From NCBI GenBank assembly GCA_026686845.1, contig JAIVEN010000007.1, forward strand, positions 36,577,001 through 36,641,000: 64,000 bases of DNA, written 5' to 3'. Below the pieces are notes generated by a model. It saw only the letters and a program-made list of their open reading frames with translations. It did not search any database and was not told where the DNA came from. The position numbers and the translations under genes were made by a program. Within the stretch, counting starts at the first letter, position 1, and the number at the start of each line of letters is the position of its first letter. Of this stretch, positions 56,821 through 64,000 are shown in pieces. Source of the stretch: Adenanthera pavonina (lineage: Eukaryota > Streptophyta > Magnoliopsida > Fabales > Fabaceae).

Positions 56821-59800
56821 CATTGACTTCTATTTAACTAATATCTAGTGGCCTACAACACAGTGGAATCCCTAACTAAAATATAAATATTATATGAGTT
56901 CTCAAGCATATATAGATCCATCAATGCTGCAGTAACCCACTAAGCTTATTCTTTATGCCATAAGTCCCATTGAAACATAATGATTACCACAAAAAGCAAG
57001 TACACCATTAAGGCTTTAGTTAAACCAATCTGCAAAGATAAAATATGCTAATATTAACACTCTACAACCTAGATTATGCTAGCTCTATTAGCTCAAGAAG
57101 CAAAGAAATAAGTTACTTAGCATGAGAAACAACACCCATATTTCAAAAGAAAAGATCATAAACCACTATTTTAACCTCATAGCATTCAAATATCTCACTA
57201 GCTTACATGATGGTATAGGTTAGTGGATCAATCCTACGATGTGCAAACAAAACAAGGATTAATGGCACACCAAAAAATGCAGAGATCTTAAACCAAGAAA
57301 AACCACAACTAAAACTTTCACCAAGGGCATTTTAAAAAACACCTATTATGCAGTTCACCAGAATAAAATGTCTCCACATGATAGCATAAAAATAAATACA
57401 AAAGGGGGTCTACTATGCTTCTAAGATACACTAGAATTAGCGATCTGAGTAAAAAGAAAAAGAAAATTATCAGGTATCAACATAGCTGTGATTGTGATCT
57501 TACTTAGGTAAACCAAAAATATGGATGACATAAGCCTTTGCTCCTCAGATTTTCCTCTCTTTGTCGTACTCTCCTTTCTCCAAACATTCTCATTGTCTGT
57601 TCATCGGTGTCACTCAGTGTATCTGAAGCTTTGGGCATTTCATTCTCATTTTCTTTGTTTACTTCTCCACATTTCATTATTTTCTCCATTTCTTCTACTT
57701 TTCTTTTGATTTCTCTAAATTATGGTAGAAAAGAGAGTAGTGATTGTTAGTAAGGTTATTGCAAGACCAATCGGAGAGTAGAAGAACAAGGGTGAACCAA
57801 GGGCTTGTGGTGTGGAGAACGGAAGAAATGATCGAGCCCTTTTATGCAATAAGTAGAGTCATTTTTGGAAAGTAAATTTCCCCCTCAAAATTCCTTCATT
57901 TTAGGGGAGAAAATTTGAAAGGAAAAGTATATGGGTCTCACCTATTTTTTTTTTCCTCCCACTTTTCCTTCCTCTCTATTTTCCTCTCAAATCCAAACAA
58001 GATAAAATTAGTTTCCCCTCTATTTTTCTCTCTACTTTTTTCTCTTGTCCCTATTTTTGTAACACCATAACATCGAAAGACCCAAACCTAACATACACAT
58101 ATAGAAGGACCATTGAAAGAGACAAAGCATAAGGGTGGTGCAGCCGCAATATCACTGGAGCTGCAACGTGAGGCGTCTAGACCATAATGAGAAAAGAGGC
58201 AAAGAGGCACGATGCTGCGGAGCTAATGACAACAATTTGCTGATGCAATAGATCAACTTCTCATATGCATAACTTTTTAGTTCTACCACCAATTGACTCG
58301 ATTTTAAAACTTACAAGTTACTTTACATCTCCTCTAACTACAAGCACATACATCATCTCAAAATTTCCCCGTATGGAAATTTTGGACACTTGTGACCAAA
58401 ATGGTCACATTTGGTCGAAACTTTACCTTAACACCTTCCCATTTTCGAACCACACAACCTTTTAGCCATTAGAACTTTTCCACCATATCACAAATCACCT
58501 AGAATCATTGTCCAAGGAGGTTGCATCTTAAAGAAACCCCTTCCGTAAGATTTGATCCCCTTGAACTCTAAATCAAACTAATGAGTTACGTATCCATTTT
58601 TTCCAAACCTTACCAAATCTCAAGCCCAACTTCATAAACCGCTCATACACATTAGAACACACATGGGCCACCCATTGCCAAGGGCTCAAATTTACTATGA
58701 CAAGAATGGGTCAAGATTCCCCGACATACCAACATACCCATACAACAATCCTCAAAAATGCATTAAGATGATTCGTGCTACCATGTCATCCAAGCATACA
58801 TCAACACATGACTCATCATACATATTTATGCCCAAGACAACCTCATCCAACACTGAGGACATAAGTATCAAGGATCATACATAAAGGACATAGACCCACA
58901 ATTACACATGGCATCAAGTCATGATCCTACACTTGGCACAATCCTATAATATAACATGCATCCTTAGATAAACACATACTACATAGGCACTCAGATACCC
59001 CACGTGCCCTCGAAGGGACTCATCCGCATTCACTTTCTCTTTGTTAGAACTAGGTTCTATTTCTGTAAATGTTTTTCCCCAAGGGATGAGATAAAAGTCC
59101 TAGTAACCAAGGGGCAACCAAACAAACACAAGTAGGGATTTAAACATAGGAGGCACAATATGTTAGTTAATCACAAAATATGACACCAATACAAATACAA
59201 GGAAATGATACAAGCTCATACATATATGTACACTATATATGCAAATTATGCCATGTATGATGAAACCCTCATGATATGCAATGGAATACCACATTAATCA
59301 CAACTATAACTATAAGCTAGTTTTCACCACAAGGTAACCTCAACAAAACAAGTAGTCTTTTTCCAATGTTCGATGAAAGATGATTCCGAGGCAACCACTA
59401 AGCTCACCTCCTACTAATCATGACCTGGCCAAAGACCATTCTACTAATGGTTAAACCGTGATTCTCCTTCTCTTGAACCACCCGAATTGGTTGCTATTTA
59501 GAGAAGGTGCATCCCCAATCTACTTCCACCTAAATCTCTTGGCCGAGGATGACTATTTTGTGGCAAGGATATCATAAATCACACCGCCTGAACATAAGGC
59601 ATCGTGTTCTATTTAGCGGATTGGCATACCACGTGATATTAAGGCATTATCACCCAACAATATCATGCCCTCTTAATGAATGACTTGTGACAATACTCAA
59701 TATATGCTAACATATCATCCCATGTCATATGTGTGTGATCATACTAGCATATTATCATTATCACACAGATATCTCATGGGATGCATAATAATTGCATATA

Positions 59801-60544
59801 TATATATATATATATCAGTATCCGTCAATCTCATAGGCTTACACATATTCCCATTGACCAATTTCATTCATTATCATCATCATTATGTAAAATCAAACGA
59901 GGTTTGCACAATATTCATGATCAACGCTCACTATACTCATCATCATATAAATATATACATACACATAGACATCCATTCACATTAGTCATTCTCATCCATT
60001 GTCATCATTTTATCATCATCATGTTATCAAACTCTCATGTCCAATTCATCATCATTAATATCATCATTGCCAAGATCATGTCAACACTACATCTCCACAT
60101 GTAATATCAATAAGTATACACAATAATTATGGGTTAAGCCCTTCCTTACTCTCTTGGGCATATATAAATATACATATAAATACTCATACTTATATAAACA
60201 TATATAACAGGCAACATCCATTTCTTATCACAATTTCTTTCCAAAACGATATAGAGTTTGAGAAAACTTACTGACTGTGACATAAAACACATTTCCATGA
60301 AAAGTTTAAAACTCATTAAACAAGCAAAGTTACTCCCCAGTTACCTCAAGTTGTTTTGCTTTATTCGTACTTTACCATAGTAGGCCATAGAGTCTTCACT
60401 ACATACACATAAGAGGAAAATGCAAATCCAAGTCAAACCAATAGTATTTAATGCCGTTAACTTAAACATTCGTAAAAACCTCAACGGAATTGTTAAACTA
60501 TTCAATGCCACTTAATGCTCACAAGGCATATCTATGATTAATAT

Positions 60545-60785
60545 GGTTTCAATAAGTTACATTGAATTGTGATGAGCATACACTGAATGAAGGTATACAA
60601 TGAATTGTGATTTCAATAAGTTACATTGAATAAAGGTATACAATGAATTGTGGTTTAAATAAGTTACATTGAATGAAGTATACAATGAATTGTGGTTTAA
60701 ATAAGTTACATTGAATTATGATGAACATACACTGAATGAAGGTATACAATGAATTATATTAATGAGTATACACTGAATGAAGTTA
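60545..60785. repeat. Tandem repeats in the gypsy LTR upstream of its TATA box
   Basis: Four to five units built from TAAGTTACATTGAAT, GGTATACAATGAATTGTG and CATACACTGAATGAA, with alternating ~46-bp and ~70-bp spacing. They end ~45 bp before the TATA box. Confidence 0.85.
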
Positions 60786-60826
60786 TCCATTGGATTGATG
60801 TCACTTGCTGGCTAAGACATCAACAC

Positions 60827-60832
60827 TATAAA
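60827..60832 (+). promoter_or_regulatory. TATA box of the gypsy LTR
   Basis: CACTATAAACACCCCTCCC, with TATAAA at 60827-60832, followed by a pyrimidine-rich start region. It would place transcription start near 60860. Confidence 0.65.
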
Positions 60833-61640
60833 CACCCCTCCCATTTCTTCATTTTAGCACCCCACCAGTTGTGAGTGAAAGAAAGAGAAAGCCAAGGGAG
60901 AGAAAGAGAGTGTGAGTGAAAGAGAAGGAAAAAGAAGGAAGGCAGGTTGTTTAGCTCAGAATACTTTTCGGTGGAGGTAGTATATTATTTATTTCATGCA
61001 TTTTCTGTGAATTAATTATGGATGTTATGTGATATTGTTGGATGAGTTGTTTCAATATAAATGTTTTGAAATGCTATGGATGTCTAGTATTGAGAGGAAA
61101 CTCTGCTGAAAATTTTATAGATGCATGAAATATGAGTTATTTGGATGTTTGCATAATTATCTGATTATGAGCATGATTTGTATGAATAAATATATATACT
61201 ACTGAGATTTCCCCAAATCTCACACCCAATGACTAACAATGTTAGGGACAAGTAAAGGCAAAGGCAAGGAGGTGATTAACTGAGAGGAAACAGACTGGAA
61301 GATATTATTTAATATTAGAATAAATATAATTAAATTATGGTGATGTGCTTTAGTTATGATTTCTACTCGCTGGTTTTACTTTAGATGTTTTGGAACAATT
61401 ATTATATGATTATAATATGGTTGGTTTAATTATTATTAATTAAAGTAAACTTTCAGATAAGTTATTTCTTTCCGCTAGATATATAATATATGATTAAAAG
61501 CCTAGTAAAATAAGATATTACATTTTTTATATCAGAGCAAAGATCTGGGCAAATCCTTGCAATTGGAAAGTTTTGTATGTCTTTTTAGTTATAAGTTTCC
61601 CTTAAGATTTGCTAGTGCTTATCAGTTGCCTTAGTTGCAG

Positions 61641-62440
61641 ATGGCCAATAACCAGAATGCAGGATATTGGGATGAGCCTAACCTAGACCCTATGGAGGAG
61701 AGTATGGGATCTAATCTAACTTTCAGCAATGACAGCAATGCGATAATCACTGACCTAAAAGATTACCCAGAGTTAGGAAATGATCTGATTGCTACTAATC
61801 CCCTACGAATAGTTCCTCCAAGACTAGGGATAACATTCATGAACATAGATGAGGAAGTTGATCAGCCCATGAACTCTGTGAATTCCAGTAACTCTGACTC
61901 GACTGAACTATTTGGAGAAAATGGTGGTCTTTTCTAACTAGACCAAAGACTCCAAATCCAACTAATAGTCATGATTGCTTCTAATAAATGTCGTGCTCAA
62001 TATGGAGGATATGTTCCAGTCTTGGAATTCCTGAGCACAGTATTGGAGGCGAAAAAGATCCTTGAAAGGCAACATGGTCATAGACTCCCTGAGGGGCTTT
62101 GGGTTGAGCAAGTGCTCGATGCTCTCCCTGACCATTGGTTCTGGAATCACATCAAAGAGAAGTTACAAGGTCGTGTGTCCAATACACTGGAAGACTGTGT
62201 TATTGCCTACACGCTTCAGGCATAACGCTATAGGGAAGAGGAAGAGGCTGAGGCAATGGAAGCCTCAGAGGAAGAAATACCAGAGGAGGACTCAGAGGAA
62301 GACCCGGAGGAAGATCTGGAAGAGTACCCTATTGAAGTAGAAAAGGAAGTGGAGGTGATAAATGTCGAGGAGTATTATCGGGAAAAGTATGGTCCAGACA
62401 TTGATGAGTTGTGGAAGGAGGAATGTCTTATGTGCTGAGA
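61641..62440 (+). pseudogene. Atypical or deleted gypsy gag region
   Basis: Three short frames. MANNQNAGYWDEPNLDPMEE (61641-61937) is acidic and not recognised. FLSTVLEAKKILERQHGHRL and LDALPDHWFWNHIKEKLQGR (61971-62225) are also not recognised. An acidic tail at 62256-62438 (EEEIPEEDSEEDPEEDLEEY) ends ECLMC. The usual gag core, CCHC knuckle and protease D-S/T-G were not seen. Only ~800 bp separate the primer site from the pre-RT linker, so gag and protease are largely deleted or replaced. Confidence 0.55.
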
Positions 62441-64000
62441 CTAAGCTTAATTTTCTAACGACCACCCAAGCTAAGAGATGTTTGGAGAAAGGATGTCAAG
62501 GGTATTTGATTTTCTTTTCTGCAAGTGTCAAGGTAGAAGAAGGTATTAATAATATCCCAGTAGTAAGAGAATTTCCAGAAGTGTTTCCAAAGGAATTTAG
62601 TGGTTGACCCCCAGAACGAGAGGTTGAGTTTGCAATAGACCTAATGCCAGGAACAGTTCCAGTTTCCAAGGCACCGGATAGAATGGCACCAAATGAGATG
62701 GCAGAGTTAAAGAAGCAAATTAAGGAGCTATTGGAAAAGGGATTTATCAGACCAAATGTTTCTCCCTGGGGTGTTCCAGTGTTATTTGTGAAAAAGAAAG
62801 ATGGGAGCCTTAGACTTTGCATTGACTATCGAGAGTTGAATAAAGTTACAATTAAAAATAAGTACCCATTGCCCAGAATTGATGATTTATTAGACCAGTT
62901 GGTCGGGGCATCTGTGTTTTCTAAAATTGATTTAAGATCTGGGTACCATCAGCTCTGAGTCAAGGCAAAGGATGTTCCTAAGACTGCTTTTCGAACTAGA
63001 TATGGGCATTATGAGTTTTTAGTTATGCCATTTGGTCTCACTAATGCAGCTGCGATCTTTATGGACTACATGAATCGGATATTTCGGCCATATTTAGATA
63101 GATTTGTTATAGTCTTTATAGATGATATTTTAGTATACTCCAACTCTTTAGTAGAGCACGAAGCGCATTTGAGAATTGTCCTAACAGTGTTGAAAGAAAA
63201 GAGCATGTATGCTAAGCTCAGTAAGTGTGAGTTTTGGCTCACAGAGGTACGGTTTTTGGGGCATATTATCTCCAAGGACGGGGTCGCAGTAGATCCATGC
63301 AAAGTAGATGCAGTCCTAAAGTGGGAGAGGCCCAAAACTGTTACAGAAATTAGAAGTTTTCTGGGTTTAGCAGGCTATTATAGAAGATTTATTAAGGACT
63401 TTTCTCGAATTGCGATGCCGCTTACGAGATTGACTAGAAAAGAAAAACCTTTTATGTGGGATAGTAATTGTGAAAAGAGTTTTCAAGAATTAAAACTTAG
63501 GCTAACCTCTTAGCCTGTGTTAACTCTACCTGATCCCCAAAAACCATATGTGGTTTATACAGATGCTAGCAAGCATGGATTGGGTTGTGTGTTAATGCAA
63601 GATGGAAGGGTAGTAGCCTATGCTTCTCGTCAATTAAAAATATATGAAGAAAACTATCCTACGCATGATTTAGAACTTGCGGCTATAGTGCATGCTCTAA
63701 AGATATGGAGACATTATCTCTATGGTGCTACCACTGAGATATTTTGTGATCGCAAAAGCCTCAAATATTTAGAAGATCAGAAAAAACTAAATGCAAGGCA
63801 GAGGAGATGGATGGAATTGCTAAAAGATTATGAGCATTCTATTAAGTATCATCCAGGAAAAGCAAATGTGGTAGCTGATGCTTTGAGCAGAAAAACCATT
63901 CACGTAGCCCATATGATGATTTGTGAAATGAAATTAATTGAAGATTTTAGAGATTTGAATTTATCTCTCATGTTGCATGAGACTAAAATTGGCAATGAAT
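62441..64000 (+). pseudogene. Ty3/gypsy pol: RT and RNase H (runs past window end)
   Basis: From 62470 the frame reads AKRCLEKGCQGYLIFF and IPVVREFPEVFPKEFSG, the protease-RT linker. RT follows: LLEKGFIRPNVSPWGVPVLF, CIDYRELNKVTIKNKYPLPR, FSKIDLRSGYHQL, the catalytic box VIVFIDDILVYS (~63110-63145), CEFWLTEVRFLGHIIS and RSFLGLAGYYRRFIKDFSR. RNase H has VVYTDASKHGLGCVL (63550 on), ENYPTHDLELAAIVHALK and KYHPGKANVVADALSRK. Stops at 62606-62608, 62956-62958 and 63512-63514 (CGA to TGA at the second) break it. Wording fits Tekay/Del. Integrase would lie beyond the window. Confidence 0.93.

Larger units (their letters stand above)
49783..58057 (-). mobile_element. PIF/Harbinger DNA transposon, decayed, with nested insertions (ends approximate)
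   Basis: Two minus-strand genes typical of PIF/Harbinger are present: a DDE transposase (55311-56820) and a Myb/SANT-like protein (50673-55127, interrupted). Candidate ends are TGTGTTTGGGTGGGGAGAAAA at ~49786 and its loose counterpart TTGTTTGGATTTGAGAGG (minus strand, ~58000), the G/TTTGG-type terminus of the superfamily. The exact ends and 3-bp duplication could not be fixed. Region 56820-58057 holds only short ORFs and probable subterminal sequence; 49783-50670 is AT-rich. Confidence 0.65.
58058..61522 (+). repeat. Ty3/gypsy 5' LTR (~3.5 kb)
   Basis: Starts TGTAACACC and ends GATATTACA, a TG..CA LTR with short inverted TGTAA/TTACA ends. It is followed 6 bp later by a primer-site-like TATATCAGAGCAA (initiator-Met type TGGTATCAGAGC). 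A 3-4 kb LTR and an ACTGAG...AATCTCACACCC stretch at ~61200 fit the Tekay/Del chromovirus group. The 3' LTR lies outside the window, so the left border is inferred. ORFs inside are not genes. Holds (TA)n at ~59797-59815. Confidence 0.7.

Noticed and set aside
60545..60785. CRISPR-like repeat array
   Set aside because: Spacers are not unique, spacing varies, and the context is a plant retrotransposon LTR.
1..64000. tRNA, rRNA or snRNA genes
   Set aside because: No cloverleaf with conserved T-arm, and no rRNA or U-snRNA motifs were noticed by eye; a covariance-model scan would be decisive.

Overview
The window is eukaryotic plant DNA, most likely from a woody eudicot; the species cannot be named from sequence alone. 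It is AT-rich, genes carry GT-AG introns, and plant-specific gene families are present: mitochondrial CMP-Kdo synthetase, chloroplast thioredoxin m, alpha-expansin, P-type PPR and SCI1. Plant LTR retrotransposons, LINEs and MITEs fill the space between them.

Layout. 422-1649: last two exons of a TRF4/TRF5-type non-canonical poly(A) polymerase. 2748-6566: complete 8-exon KDSB gene. 8201-27340: a decayed full-length copy of the spliceosomal helicase BRR2 (DExH12), split into four pieces by three insertions. These are an unclassified 5.5-kb element (8664-14192), a Ty1/copia element with exact 291-bp LTRs and a 5-bp target duplication (15059-19542), and a 2.7-kb captured segment (21258-23987). 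The captured segment carries an intact 3-exon alpha-expansin gene on the opposite strand plus the tail of a LINE. 27880-28960: another LINE fragment. 30903-33637: complete 2-exon thioredoxin m gene. 35580-38863: 5'-truncated L1-type LINE with a hAT-like insertion. 38468-41523: second, inverted copy of the expansin segment, in which the gene is dead (in-frame stop, frameshift, Tourist-like and Stowaway-like MITEs, altered TATA box). 41928-44725: 2-exon PPR gene, probably shortened at its C-terminus by a frameshift. 45696-49326: complete 8-exon SCI1-like gene. About 49783-58057: remains of a PIF/Harbinger transposon with both Myb-like and DDE transposase genes, carrying a nested hAT MITE and a probable solo LTR. 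58058-64000: 5' part of a Ty3/gypsy element with a 3.5-kb LTR, running off the window.

How it fits together. The host genes (RNA tailing, Kdo activation, plastid redox, organellar RNA processing, cell-cycle control) are ordinary and not functionally linked. The most notable structure is the inverted expansin duplication. One copy sits inside a dead BRR2 gene yet keeps its whole reading frame, splice sites and TATA box, while the copy still next to the long LINE has decayed. Comparing the copies gives clean empty sites for two MITEs and a 201-bp microhomology deletion. No new defence or regulatory system was found.
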